Assembly: GCF_016907435.1 (NCBI RefSeq)
Contig: NZ_JAFBBZ010000001.1
Coordinates: forward strand, 3,100,001 to 3,164,000
Reading direction: 5' to 3'
From: Nocardioides salarius
GTDB lineage: Bacteria > Actinomycetota > Actinomycetes > Propionibacteriales > Nocardioidaceae
DNA: 64,000 bases
Notes under the pieces: model-generated
Told to the model about the DNA's origin: nothing
Databases searched by the model: none
The model's input: the letters and a program-made list of their open reading frames with translations, nothing else
Shown: in pieces, positions 30,899 to 38,620 of the stretch
How positions within the stretch are numbered: the first letter of the stretch is position 1
Layout of the letters: each line of letters begins with the position of its first letter
Translations under genes and position numbers: made by a program

Positions 30899-32617
30899 AT
30901 GAGCGAGCACGACTACGACGTCCTGGTGATCGGCTCCGGGTTCGGCGGCTCGGTGAGTGCGCTGAGGCTGACCGAGAAGGGCTACCGCGTGGGCGTGGTC
31001 GAGGCGGGCGCCCGCTTCGAGGACGACGACTTCGCCTCGGGCACCTTCGACCTCACCCGCTACCTGTGGGCGCCCGCCCTGGGCTGCTACGGCATCCAGC
31101 GCATCGACGCGGTCCGCGACACGATGATCGTGGCCGGGGCGGGCGTCGGCGGCGGCTCGCTGGTCTACGCCAACACGCTCTACGAGCCGCTGCCGGCCTT
31201 CTACAACGACCCGCAGTGGAGCCACATCACCGACTGGAAGTCCGAGCTGGCGCCCTACTACGACCAGGCCAAGCGGATGCTCGGCGTGGTCGAGAACCCG
31301 GTGCGCACCCCGGCCGACGACGTGATGGAGAAGGTCGCCGGCGACATGGGCGTGGCCGACTCCTTCCACCCCACCCCGGTGGGCGTCTTCTTCGGCGGCC
31401 CGGGCCAGCAGCCCGGCGAGCAGGCCGAGGACCCCTTCTTCGGCGGCGCGGGCCCCGCGCGCAACGCCTGCCTCAACTGCGGCGAGTGCATGTCGGGCTG
31501 CCGGCACAACGCCAAGAACACCCTGGTCAAGAACTACCTCTACCTCGCCGAGAAGCAGGGCGCGCGGGTCATGCCGCTGAGCACCGTGACCCGCATCCGC
31601 CCCCGCGAGGGCGGCGGGTACGACGTGACCATCAAGTACACCAAGGCCAAGCGCGCCACCGCGCGCACCACCCGCACCCTCACCGCCGAGCACGTGGTGA
31701 TGGCCGCGGCCTCCCTCGGCACCCAGAAGCTGCTGCACCGGATGAAGGACGAGGGCCACCTGCCGCGCGTCTCCGACCGGCTCGGCTACCTCTCGCGCAC
31801 CAACTCCGAGTCGATCCTGGGCGCCATCGCACCCAAGTCGGACACCACCGACTACTCCTACGGCGTCGCGATCACGTCGAGCTTCCACCCCGACGCCGAC
31901 ACCCACGTCGAGCCGGTGCGCTACGGCAAGGGCTTCAACGCGATGGCGATGATGCAGACCGTGCTCACCGACGGCGACGGCGACGGGCCGCGCTGGCGCG
32001 CGTGGTTGAAGGAGATGTGGACCCAGCGCCGCGAGATCGCCAACCTCTACGACCTCAAGCACTGGTCGGAGCGGACCGTGATCGCGCTGGTGATGCAGAG
32101 CCTCGACAACTCGATCACCACCTACGGCAAGCGCAACAGGCTCACCGGGCACTGGCGGATGACCTCGCGCCAGGGCCACGGCGCGCCCAACCCGACGTGG
32201 ATCCCGGCGGCCAACGACGCGGTGCGCCGCATCGCCGGGGTGCTGGGCGGCACGGCCGGCGGCAACATCGGCGAGCCCTTCAACATGCCGCTGACCGCCC
32301 ACTTCATCGGTGGCTGCGCGATCGGCGACTCGCCCGAGAGCGGCGTGATCGACCCCTACCAGCGCGTCTACGGCCACCCCGGCCTGCACGTGATGGACGG
32401 CGCCGCGATCACCGCCAACCTGGGGGTCAACCCGTCGCTGACGATCACCGCGCAGGCCGAGCGCGCGATGGCCCTGTGGCCCAACAAGGGCGAGGCCGAC
32501 CGGCGTCCCGGGCTGGGCGCCGACTACCGCCGCGTCGACCCCGTCGCGCCGCTGCACCCGGTGGTCCCGGAGGGCGCTCCCGGCGCCCTGCGGCTGCCCA
32601 TCGTGGGAGTCAGCTGA
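30899..32617 (+). CDS. GMC-family FAD oxidoreductase, cholesterol oxidase ChoD-like
   Basis: A 572-residue FAD enzyme of the GMC family like mycobacterial ChoD. FAD-binding DYDVLVIGSGFGGSVSALRL (5-24), GAGVGGGSLVYANTL, and C-terminal HFIGGCAIGDSPESGVIDP and LHVMDGAAITANLGVNPSLT, where the His-Asn pair of GMC oxidases would lie. Residues 191-201 hold a CX2CX2CX3C motif (CLNCGECMSGC) like that of iron-sulfur proteins, not expected in a classical cholesterol oxidase, so the enzyme may pass electrons through a cluster. There is no signal peptide. It lies between guaB3 and guaA, as choD does in mycobacteria. The substrate is probably a sterol-like alcohol, which is inference. Confidence 0.88.
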   Translation: MSEHDYDVLVIGSGFGGSVSALRLTEKGYRVGVVEAGARFEDDDFASGTFDLTRYLWAPALGCYGIQRIDAVRDTMIVAGAGVGGGSLVYANTLYEPLPAFYNDPQWSHITDWKSELAPYYDQAKRMLGVVENPVRTPADDVMEKVAGDMGVADSFHPTPVGVFFGGPGQQPGEQAEDPFFGGAGPARNACLNCGECMSGCRHNAKNTLVKNYLYLAEKQGARVMPLSTVTRIRPREGGGYDVTIKYTKAKRATARTTRTLTAEHVVMAAASLGTQKLLHRMKDEGHLPRVSDRLGYLSRTNSESILGAIAPKSDTTDYSYGVAITSSFHPDADTHVEPVRYGKGFNAMAMMQTVLTDGDGDGPRWRAWLKEMWTQRREIANLYDLKHWSERTVIALVMQSLDNSITTYGKRNRLTGHWRMTSRQGHGAPNPTWIPAANDAVRRIAGVLGGTAGGNIGEPFNMPLTAHFIGGCAIGDSPESGVIDPYQRVYGHPGLHVMDGAAITANLGVNPSLTITAQAERAMALWPNKGEADRRPGLGADYRRVDPVAPLHPVVPEGAPGALRLPIVGVS

Positions 32618-32637
32618 GGCTGGATGTCTAGCCCACG

Positions 32638-32665
32638 AAAAAAAGGTGCGGGAAAGCCCGTCACC
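32638..32665 (-). terminator. Intrinsic terminator for a minus-strand transcript
   Basis: On the minus strand, GGTGACGGG (32665-32657) pairs with CCCGCACC (32652-32645) with one bulged A and a CTTT loop, followed by seven U (32644-32638). This is the best classical terminator in the window, and it ends a transcript reading away from guaA toward the GMC gene, on the strand where only a small ORF is seen. Confidence 0.75.
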
Positions 32666-32717
32666 CACGTAACCCCCTGAGATCGACCTCGTTGTGAAGG
32701 TCAGACCCGGCAGTCAT
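32661..32717 (-). CDS. Candidate small ORF (18 aa) upstream of guaA, antisense
   Basis: An 18-codon frame encoding MTAGSDLHNEVDLRGLRG, preceded by the near-ideal ribosome-binding site GGGAGGGAG (32727-32719). Its TGA lies inside the intrinsic terminator at 32638-32665, so an ORF plus terminator unit is complete. The start codon and ribosome-binding site lie in the loop of a hairpin (arms 32704-32709 and 32734-32739). No homologue is recognised. It could be a small protein, a leader peptide, or a chance ORF in a non-coding RNA. Confidence 0.4.
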   Translation of the reverse strand: MTAGSDLHNEVDLRGLRG

Positions 32718-32813
32718 GCTCCCTCCCAAAGGTCGGGTCGTTTGTCCAAGCTGCTGTCCAACAGAGGCGTGGACGATCAGGGCCCGGCCATCCTCCCTCC
32801 CCGGCCGGGCCCT
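32704..32813. other. Two hairpins with matching C-rich (or G-rich) loops
   Basis: Hairpin A: GACCCG 32704-32709 / CGGGTC 32734-32739. Hairpin B: perfect 11-bp arms 32779-32789 / 32803-32813. Both loops carry CTCCCTCCC on the plus strand, which is GGGAGGGAG on the minus strand. Read plus, this resembles regulatory RNAs with C-rich loops that pair with ribosome-binding sites. Read minus, each loop displays a ribosome-binding site and an ATG (the second opens a four-codon frame, MAGP). The minus-strand terminator downstream favours the minus reading. Confidence 0.5.
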
Positions 32814-32835
32814 GGTGCTATTTCTGGGCGCTGCA

Positions 32836-32861
32836 GGAGTCCCCGGCCGGCCGGGGACTCC
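32836..32861. repeat. 26-bp perfect palindrome
   Basis: A gapless self-complementary stretch centred on GGCC|GGCC with outer GGAGTCCCC / GGGGACTCC. It lies between hairpin B and the long-armed hairpin at 32866, upstream of guaA. Confidence 0.8.
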
Positions 32862-32865
32862 CGCG

Positions 32866-32913
32866 CTTGTCAGGGGTTGCACCGCCCATCAAGCGCAGGA
32901 GAACCCTGACAAG
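32866..32913. repeat. Long-armed hairpin upstream of guaA (12-bp arms, 23-nt loop)
   Basis: CTTGTCAGGGGTT (32866-32878) pairs with AACCCTGACAAG (32902-32913) with one bulged G and a 23-nt loop. It has the plan of the other long-armed hairpins but is the only one not next to a gene end. It is 43-102 bp upstream of the guaA start. Confidence 0.65.
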
Positions 32914-32955
32914 TCCGGGGCAGGTGGCGACCCGAGGCCCCGGCCGGTACGCCGA

Positions 32956-32961
32956 TAGGCT
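32956..32961 (+). promoter_or_regulatory. -10 box for leaderless guaA mRNA
   Basis: TAGGCT is followed by six bases and ATG 32968 with no ribosome-binding site. Confidence 0.65.
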
Positions 32962-32967
32962 GGCCCC

Positions 32968-34575
32968 ATGAGCGACGTGACCCCCGGCATCCCCGACCAC
33001 GACCTCGTGCTGGTCGTCGACTTCGGGGCGCAGTACGCGCAGCTGATCGCCCGACGGGTGCGCGAGGCACGGGTCTACTCCGAGATCGTGCCGCACCACC
33101 TGCCGGTCGAGGAGATGCTGGCCCGCAAGCCGAAGGCGATCATCCTCTCCGGCGGCCCGAGCTCGGTCTACGCCGAGGGCGCGCCGGGCATCGACCCCAC
33201 GATCTTCACGTCGGGCACCCCGGTCTTCGGCATGTGCTACGGCTTCCAGCTGATGGCGGCCGGCCTGGGCGGCACCGTGGCGCGCACCGGCTCGCGCGAG
33301 TACGGCCGGACCCCGGTCACCGTCGGCGAGGCGGGCACCCTGCTGGCCGACGTGCCGTCGTCGCACACCGTGTGGATGTCGCACGGCGACGCGGTCACCG
33401 CGGCCCCCGAGGGCTTCTCGGTGCTCGCTGAGACCACCAAGACCCCGGTCGCGGCGTTCGAGCAGGTCGACCGTGGCCTGGCCGGCGTGCAGTGGCACCC
33501 CGAGGTGCTGCACACCGAGCATGGCCAGCAGGTCCTCGAGCACTTCCTCGTCGACATCGCCGGCTGCCGCCAGACCTGGACGATGGTCAACATCGTCGAG
33601 GAGCAGATCGAGTCGATCCGTGCCCAGATCGGCGAGCGCGGCCAGGCGATCTGCGGCCTGTCCGGCGGCGTCGACTCGGCCGTGGCCGCCGCCATCGTGC
33701 AGCGCGCCATCGGCGACCGGCTCACCTGCGTGTACGTCGACCACGGGCTGATGCGCTCGGGAGAGACCGAGCAGGTCGAGCGGGACTTCGTGGCCGCCAC
33801 CGGGGTCGACCTGCGCGTCGTCGACGCCGAGAAGCAGTTCCTCGACGCCCTCGCCGGGGTCTCGGACCCCGAGGAGAAGCGCAAGATCATCGGCCGCGAG
33901 TTCATCCGCACCTTCGAGGCCGCCGAGGCCGAGGTGCTGGCCGACAAGATGCCCGACGCCGTGACCGGCGAGGGCGGCGACAAGGTCGCGTTCCTGGTGC
34001 AGGGCACCCTCTACCCCGACGTGGTGGAGTCGGGCGGCGGCGCCGGCACCTCCAACATCAAGAGCCACCACAACGTGGGCGGCCTGCCCGAGGACCTCGA
34101 GTTCGAGCTCGTCGAGCCGCTGCGCACGCTCTTCAAGGACGAGGTGCGCCTGGTCGGCGAGCAGCTGGGCCTGCCCGCCGAGATCGTGCACCGCCAGCCG
34201 TTCCCGGGCCCCGGCCTGGGCATCCGGATCATCGGCGAGGTCACCCGCGAGCGGCTCGACATCCTGCGCCAGGCCGACGCGATCGTGCGCGAGGAGATGA
34301 CCCGCGCCGGGCTCGACCGCGACATCTGGCAGATGCCGGTGGTGCTGCTGGCCGACGTCCGCTCGGTCGGCGTGCAGGGCGACGGCCGCACCTACGGCCA
34401 CCCCATCGTGCTGCGCCCGGTCACCTCGGAGGACGCGATGACCGCCGACTGGGCCCGACTGCCCTACGAGGTCCTCGAGACCGTCTCGACCCGCATCACC
34501 AACGAGGTCGAGGAGGTCAACCGGGTCACGGTCGACATCACCAGCAAGCCCCCGGGCACCATCGAGTGGGAGTGA
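32968..34575 (+). CDS. guaA: GMP synthase (glutamine-hydrolysing)
   Basis: A 535-residue two-domain enzyme that aminates XMP to GMP using glutamine and ATP. The N-terminal class I amidotransferase domain has [13 protein letters not shown] with nucleophile C90 and the catalytic [11 protein letters not shown]. The ATP-pyrophosphatase domain (about 220-410) has the P-loop [17 protein letters not shown]. The dimerisation domain ends [11 protein letters not shown], the conserved GMP synthase terminus. Leaderless ATG. It follows a 350-bp structured intergenic region. Together with guaB and guaB3 it completes guanylate synthesis. Confidence 0.97.
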   Translation: MSDVTPGIPDHDLVLVVDFGAQYAQLIARRVREARVYSEIVPHHLPVEEMLARKPKAIILSGGPSSVYAEGAPGIDPTIFTSGTPVFGMCYGFQLMAAGLGGTVARTGSREYGRTPVTVGEAGTLLADVPSSHTVWMSHGDAVTAAPEGFSVLAETTKTPVAAFEQVDRGLAGVQWHPEVLHTEHGQQVLEHFLVDIAGCRQTWTMVNIVEEQIESIRAQIGERGQAICGLSGGVDSAVAAAIVQRAIGDRLTCVYVDHGLMRSGETEQVERDFVAATGVDLRVVDAEKQFLDALAGVSDPEEKRKIIGREFIRTFEAAEAEVLADKMPDAVTGEGGDKVAFLVQGTLYPDVVESGGGAGTSNIKSHHNVGGLPEDLEFELVEPLRTLFKDEVRLVGEQLGLPAEIVHRQPFPGPGLGIRIIGEVTRERLDILRQADAIVREEMTRAGLDRDIWQMPVVLLADVRSVGVQGDGRTYGHPIVLRPVTSEDAMTADWARLPYEVLETVSTRITNEVEEVNRVTVDITSKPPGTIEWE

Positions 34576-34587
34576 GCGGGGCGGGCC

Positions 34588-34950
34588 TCAGCGGTTCTTG
34601 ATGTCCTTCTTCGTACGCCGCCGCAGCTGGATGATGCGCAGGCTGCCGGCGGTCGCGGTGAGCAGGATGCCGGCCGCGGTGGCGATGAGCATCGCCACCG
34701 CCACGGGGGTCTCGCCCTCGAAGGAGAGGAACCGCACGGTCGTGGTGTCGGTGTTCTGGGCGATGAAGATGATCAGCAGCACCAGGAGCACGCCCAGCCC
34801 GACCACGGCTGCGTAGAGGCCGCTGGTGCGCGAGCCGCGCAGCGGGTCGTCGCCGGCCTTCCTGCCGGTAGGCCCGGTGGTCGGCTCGGTCGTCGGCTCG
34901 GTGCTGGGCTGGGTCGGCTCGTCACCCGGGGTGGGCTGCGTGGTGCTCAT
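34588..34950 (-). CDS. LapA/DUF1049-family membrane protein
   Basis: A 120-residue protein with a Pro/Thr-rich, disordered cytoplasmic N-terminus (TTQPTPGDEPTQPSTEPTTE), then two membrane helices (about 45-68, LYAAVVGLGVLLVLLIIFIAQ, and about 82-105, AVAMLIATAAGILLTATAGS), and a basic tail (RRRTKKDIKNR). The NTDTTTVRFLSFEGETPVAVAML loop fits the LapA (DUF1049) family. ATG 34950 fits a TACGGT box 7 nt upstream (leaderless). Convergent with guaA with only 12 bp between stops. Possible envelope role. Confidence 0.82.
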   Translation of the reverse strand: MSTTQPTPGDEPTQPSTEPTTEPTTGPTGRKAGDDPLRGSRTSGLYAAVVGLGVLLVLLIIFIAQNTDTTTVRFLSFEGETPVAVAMLIATAAGILLTATAGSLRIIQLRRRTKKDIKNR

Positions 34951-34957
34951 GTGGCTC

Positions 34958-34963
34958 ACCGTA
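34958..34963 (-). promoter_or_regulatory. -10 box for the LapA-like gene
   Basis: Minus-strand TACGGT, 7 nt before ATG 34950: leaderless. Confidence 0.55.
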
Positions 34964-35055
34964 GTCCGCCCGCGGCCCGGGGTGGGCCACCCCGGTGGTC
35001 CGGGGCCGTTCCTCCCGCGCCCTGGGTAAAAAGACGTGAGGGCGGTCACGAATCC

Positions 35056-35138
35056 CAGGTTTTACTGGTGAGGGCTCCCGCGACGTTGTACATTCTTCAA
35101 CAGAACCGCCGGAGACCCGAGACTCCGGCGGTTCTTTC
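35056..35138 (+). ncRNA. Candidate small RNA: promoter-like motif to intrinsic terminator
   Basis: CAGGTTTTAC (35056-35065) includes a -10-like TTTACT, predicting a start near 35073. A 13-bp perfect hairpin (35102-35114 / 35123-35135, loop 8 nt) is followed by TTTCAATTTC. No ORF with a ribosome-binding site lies between. The motif also occurs at the palindrome upstream of the WXG-like operon (3310-3329). The hairpin may instead be the bidirectional terminator of the VOC gene, whose stop lies at 35175. Confidence 0.3.
35102..35135. terminator. Intrinsic terminator downstream of the VOC gene
   Basis: AGAACCGCCGGAG and its exact complement flank an 8-nt loop. The U-rich side is on the plus strand (TTTCAATTT); the minus side is followed by GTTGAAG. 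Confidence 0.8.
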
Positions 35139-35174
35139 AATTTCTCCTCCCGCGCCGCCCGGCGCAGGCGGGAC

Positions 35175-35573
35175 TCAGTCCATCAGGACGACCTCGACCT
35201 CGAAGCCCTCCGAGCTCTCGACGTAGAGCGCGGTGTGCTGCTCGCCGCCGGCGTGCGGGTAGCGGTCGGCGTACATCTCGTGCCACCCGTGAGCGGTCGA
35301 CTCCGCCCGGATCCGGTCGAGCAGGGCGCGCGAGTCGGTGCACAGCGCGAGGTGGTTGATCCCCGCCCGCATCCGGTCGTACGCCGCGTCGTGCTGGTCG
35401 GGGGAGTGCTCGACGAAGAGGTAGGTGCCGTCGGGGTGGCACCACGACGTGCCCGGGAGGTCGATCTCCCAGCCCAGCTCGCCGAGGAGCCAGCCCCACT
35501 CGTCGACGGCGCGCTCGAGGTCGCCGACCCACAGGTCGAGGTGGTGCAGGGCCCGGGACGGCTGCTCGCTCAT
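35175..35573 (-). CDS. VOC/glyoxalase-family protein
   Basis: A 132-residue single-domain member of the vicinal-oxygen-chelate superfamily. Metal-ligand positions are consistent with HHLDLWVGDLERAVDEWGWL (N-terminal His), the mid-domain NHLALCTDSRALLDRI (His), and the Glu-rich end (ESSEGFEVEVVLMD). Such proteins are lyases, dioxygenases or resistance proteins. ATG 35573 is preceded by a TAGGGT box 7 nt away (leaderless). The specific reaction cannot be told. Confidence 0.85.
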   Translation of the reverse strand: MSEQPSRALHHLDLWVGDLERAVDEWGWLLGELGWEIDLPGTSWCHPDGTYLFVEHSPDQHDAAYDRMRAGINHLALCTDSRALLDRIRAESTAHGWHEMYADRYPHAGGEQHTALYVESSEGFEVEVVLMD

Positions 35574-35580
35574 GCCCGGG

Positions 35581-35586
35581 ACCCTA
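35581..35586 (-). promoter_or_regulatory. -10 box for the VOC gene
   Basis: Minus-strand TAGGGT, 7 nt before ATG 35573: leaderless. Confidence 0.6.
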
Positions 35587-35606
35587 TGCCCACCCGCGGT
35601 CGTGCG

Positions 35607-36056
35607 TCAGGCGTCGGCCGGGTCGTCGGGGACGACGTGCACCGCGGCCTCCTCGGCCGAGGCGGCCGCGCCGTCGATGCCGACGTCGTCGCCGACCAGG
35701 TCCTTCTCCAGGTCCTCGCCGAGGCCCTCGTCGGGGTCCACGAGGCGCCCGGCGCGCTCGTCGCCGACCTCGCCGGCGACCTGCTCGCGATCGGCCTCGG
35801 CCTCCGCTTCGGCGTACGGGTCGGGCTCGGGGACCTCCTGGGCCACCCGCTGGTCGAGCGACTCGCCGCTCGCCTCCTCGTAGGGCGTGTTGCCGAAGCC
35901 CTGACCGGGGGAGTACTTCTCGGGCGGCGAGTAGCCGCGGTCGAGCTGGTCCTCCACGTCGCCGTCGGCGAGGGTGTCCTCGCCGGTCAGCTGGTCGCTC
36001 TCCTCGACGGAGTAGTCGCCGTAGGTGTCGTCCTGTTCGTTCGGTCCGGTGCTCAT
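35607..36056 (-). CDS. DUF5709-family acidic protein
   Basis: A 149-residue, very acidic, probably disordered protein (YSVEESDQLTGEDTLADGDV, RGYSPPEKYSPGQGFGNTPY, then Ala/Glu-rich repeats). The DVEDQLDRGYSPPE block is typical of the actinobacterial DUF5709 family. No signal peptide, membrane helix or cysteine. ATG 36056 fits a TACGGT box 6 nt away. Role unknown. Confidence 0.85.
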   Translation of the reverse strand: MSTGPNEQDDTYGDYSVEESDQLTGEDTLADGDVEDQLDRGYSPPEKYSPGQGFGNTPYEEASGESLDQRVAQEVPEPDPYAEAEAEADREQVAGEVGDERAGRLVDPDEGLGEDLEKDLVGDDVGIDGAAASAEEAAVHVVPDDPADA

Positions 36057-36062
36057 GGCTCC

Positions 36063-36068
36063 ACCGTA
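36063..36068 (-). promoter_or_regulatory. -10 box for the DUF5709 gene
   Basis: Minus-strand TACGGT, 6 nt before ATG 36056: leaderless. Confidence 0.6.
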
Positions 36069-36115
36069 GCCACGCGGCGCGGCCGGTCGTCCCACCCGTT
36101 CGGCGCCGCGGCGGC

Positions 36116-37162
36116 TCACTGCCCGTCGAGCAGCAGCCGCCGCACCGGCAGCGCCTCCGTGTGCTGCTCGCGCACCCAGCGCACCAGCTCCTCGCGCACG
36201 TGGCAGCGCAGGTCGTAGAGCGTGGGAGCGTCGTACGACGTGACCAGGACGCGCACCCGCACCCAGCCGCCCACGGCGTCGGTGACCTGCACGTGCGAGA
36301 CGCGGCCGTCCCACATCTCGCCGGCGCGTTCCATCACCGAGGGCAGGTGCTCGCGCAGCGCGTCGACCCCGGTGCGCCAGTCGAGGTCGAGCTCGACCGA
36401 GCCCATCAGCTCGGAGTTCTTGCGCGTCCAGTTCTGGAAGGGCGTGGTGGTGAAGTACGTCGAGGGCAGGATCATCCGGCGCTCGTCCCAGATCCGCACC
36501 ACGACGTAGCTCAGGGTGATCTCCTCGATGGTGCCCCACTCTCCCTCGACGATGACGGCGTCGTCGACCTTCACGGCGTCGTTGAAGGCCAGCTGCATGC
36601 CCGCGAAGACGTTGGCGAGCATCGACTGCGCCGCGAGGGCCGCGACGACCGAGATCAGGCCGGCCGAGGCGAGCACGCTGGCCCCGATGGTGCGCACGGC
36701 GGGGAAGGAGAAGAGGATCGCGCCGATGGTCACGATGGTCACCAGCGCGATCGTGAGCCGGCGCACCAGCAGCACCTGGGTGCGCACCCGTCGGGCCAGC
36801 CGGTTGTCCCGCACGTCGGTGCGGGTGCGGCCCAGCGTCAGGTCCTCGACGAAGAGCAGCACGGCGGTCAGCAGCCACCCGCCCGCGCCGATCGCCAGGA
36901 CGCGCAGGGCCAGGGCCGCGGCGTCCCACCAGGTCGCCCAGTCGGAGGACGGGTCTGGGCGGACCCCGGCGACCCAGCCGCTCAGTGCGAGCAGCACGAC
37001 CAGGGCCCGGAACGGCCGCCGCGCCGAGTGCGCCAGGCGCGAGGCGGGCGGCCAGCGGCGGGCCAGGAGGCGCACGACCAGGTGCGTGAGCACGACGACG
37101 GCCAGGGCCCCCGCGAGCGCGGAACCGGCGGCGAGCAGGGCGTTGGTCCAGGTGACGGCCAT
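36116..37162 (-). CDS. MscS-family mechanosensitive channel
   Basis: A 348-residue channel that releases solutes on hypo-osmotic shock. Four or five membrane helices up to about residue 195; the pore helix region (GASVLASAGLISVVAALAAQSMLANVFAG) has the Gly/Ala packing of MscS TM3. The beta domain follows (VKVDDAVIVEGEWGTIEEITLSYVVVRIWD, then LPSTYFTTTPFQNWTR). A C-terminal alpha/beta domain is present. Start 37162 (MAVTWTN) is preferred because a CACGAT box lies 7 nt upstream; ATG 37171 adds three residues. Confidence 0.93.
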   Translation of the reverse strand: MAVTWTNALLAAGSALAGALAVVVLTHLVVRLLARRWPPASRLAHSARRPFRALVVLLALSGWVAGVRPDPSSDWATWWDAAALALRVLAIGAGGWLLTAVLLFVEDLTLGRTRTDVRDNRLARRVRTQVLLVRRLTIALVTIVTIGAILFSFPAVRTIGASVLASAGLISVVAALAAQSMLANVFAGMQLAFNDAVKVDDAVIVEGEWGTIEEITLSYVVVRIWDERRMILPSTYFTTTPFQNWTRKNSELMGSVELDLDWRTGVDALREHLPSVMERAGEMWDGRVSHVQVTDAVGGWVRVRVLVTSYDAPTLYDLRCHVREELVRWVREQHTEALPVRRLLLDGQ

Positions 37163-37169
37163 GCGCCCC

Positions 37170-37175
37170 ATCGTG
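37170..37175 (-). promoter_or_regulatory. -10-like box for the MscS gene
   Basis: Minus-strand CACGAT, 7 nt before ATG 37162: probably leaderless. Weaker than the TANNNT boxes because the first base is C. Confidence 0.4.
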
Positions 37176-37196
37176 CAACGCCCGTGCCGGGGCCGC

Positions 37197-38435
37197 TCAG
37201 GCCCCTCGGGGTGACCCGGGGGCCGTGACGGCCCCCCCGCCGACCAGCTCGGTGCGGTCCGCGGCGAGCAGCGCGGCGCCGAGCAGGCTCGCTCGCTCGC
37301 CCAGTTCGCTGGCCAGCACGGGGGTCTGTGCGACGGCGCTGAGCGCGTGGCGGCGCAGGCCGAGCCGGGCCGACTCGAGCAGCAGCTCGCCGGCACGGGC
37401 CATGTCGCCACCCACCACGACCACGTCGGGGTTGATCAGGTTGACGACGCTGGCGAGGCCCCATCCCAGGTGCAGCCCGGAGTCCTCGAAGACTCGACGA
37501 GCAGCGACGGAGCCCGACGTGGCGGCCTCGATGATGTCGTCGAGCGTGGCCTCGGGCAGCTGCGCGGCCATGAGGGCCTGCACGGTCTCGACCGAGGTGT
37601 ACGCCTCGAGGCAGCCACGGCTGCCGCACCGGCAGACGGGCCCCTGCTCGTCGAGCGTCAGGTGCCCGATCTCGCCGGCGGTGCCCCGCGCGCCGCGGAA
37701 GACCTGCCCGTCGATGATGATGCCGGCGCCGGCGCCGGAGGAGATCTTGATGAAGACCGAGCTGCGGTGGCCGCGCGCCACGCCGCGGCGGTGCTCGGCC
37801 AGGGCGCCCAGGTTGGCGTCGTTCTCGATGGACACCGGCACGCCGAGGTGCTGCTCGGCGGCTCGGCGGGCGTCGACGCCCTCCCACCCCGGGAAGATCT
37901 CCGAGGAGCTGATGGTGTCGTCGGTGACGGGGGCGGGCAGCCCGAGCCCCACGTGGTGCAGGCTCCCGGGCAGCCGTCCCTCCGGGTGGGGCAGGCCCAG
38001 CTCGTCGGCCAGCTCCAGCGCCATCCGGCGCGCCTGGTCGAGTGCGCTGGCGTGGTCGAGCCCGGCGGCCATCTTGCGGCGGGTCTCGCCGAGCGGGCGG
38101 CCCATGGTGTCGGCCAGGGTGACGGCGACGTGGCTGTGGCCGAAGTCGATGCCCAGCACGTGGCCGGCGCCGGGACCGATCCGCACCGACGACCCGCGGC
38201 GCCCGCTGCCGGGGTCGGACTCCAGGAGTCCTGCTGCGCCGAGGTCTCGCACGATGTTGGAGATCGTGGCCGGGGCGAGTCCCGTCGCCCTCGCCAGCTC
38301 GGCCTGGGTGAAGCTGTCGGCGTCGCGGTCCGGGCCCTCCTCGGGGTGCTCCAGGGGGCGTCCGCGCAGCACTGCGAGCACGCGGCGTTGGTTGGCGGTG
38401 CGCAGTGCTGCGGTGGACCCGGGGGCGGAGCTCAT
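37197..38435 (-). CDS. ROK-family transcriptional regulator
   Basis: A 412-residue repressor-type ROK protein. The winged helix-turn-helix (about 10-80; RTANQRRVLAVLRG, TQAELARATGLAPATISNIV) precedes a ROK sugar-kinase fold: GIDFGHSHVAVTLAD, ENDANLGALAEHRRG, GHLTLDEQGPVCRCGSRGCLE with the CXCGXXGCXE zinc motif, and VVVVGGDMA. It is transcribed divergently from a sugar ABC transporter operon and so probably represses it in the absence of a sugar such as xylose. ATG 38435 is chosen; an earlier GTG-based start would add seven residues. Xylose as effector is inferred from the transporter. Confidence 0.92.
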   Translation of the reverse strand: MSSAPGSTAALRTANQRRVLAVLRGRPLEHPEEGPDRDADSFTQAELARATGLAPATISNIVRDLGAAGLLESDPGSGRRGSSVRIGPGAGHVLGIDFGHSHVAVTLADTMGRPLGETRRKMAAGLDHASALDQARRMALELADELGLPHPEGRLPGSLHHVGLGLPAPVTDDTISSSEIFPGWEGVDARRAAEQHLGVPVSIENDANLGALAEHRRGVARGHRSSVFIKISSGAGAGIIIDGQVFRGARGTAGEIGHLTLDEQGPVCRCGSRGCLEAYTSVETVQALMAAQLPEATLDDIIEAATSGSVAARRVFEDSGLHLGWGLASVVNLINPDVVVVGGDMARAGELLLESARLGLRRHALSAVAQTPVLASELGERASLLGAALLAADRTELVGGGAVTAPGSPRGA

Positions 38436-38541
38436 GGTGCGAACTGTGACGCACACCGCATCGTGCGGTCAAGGAGTTGTCGGCACGACGTGATGGCAAT
38501 GACGGATTTCTGGAGGCGATCAGGCGATTTGCGTTCAGATC

Positions 38542-38571
38542 TTGACGACAAGAGTGTGACGCCTGACACTC
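38542..38571 (+). promoter_or_regulatory. Promoter and operator-like dyad of the sugar ABC operon
   Basis: TTGACG (38542-38547), 17 nt, GACACT (38565-38570). The dyad GAGTGT (38552-38557) ... ACACTC (38566-38571) with an 8-nt centre covers the spacer and -10, a natural site for the divergent ROK repressor. Confidence 0.5.
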
Positions 38572-38620
38572 GTCCCAGACCGTCGTGGCCGTCCGGCCCC
38601 ATCAGCTCGAGGAGACTCCC

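Noticed and set aside
32704-32813. A 6C-type small RNA on the plus strand
   Set aside because: Two hairpins with C-rich loops fit in outline, but there is no run of six C, no clear promoter, and the best terminator belongs to the opposite strand. Kept only as an alternative in the features.
32618-32967. Purine or c-di-AMP riboswitch in front of guaA
   Set aside because: guaA appears leaderless (TAGGCT box 6 nt before ATG), so there is no leader to hold one, and no known aptamer core is recognised.
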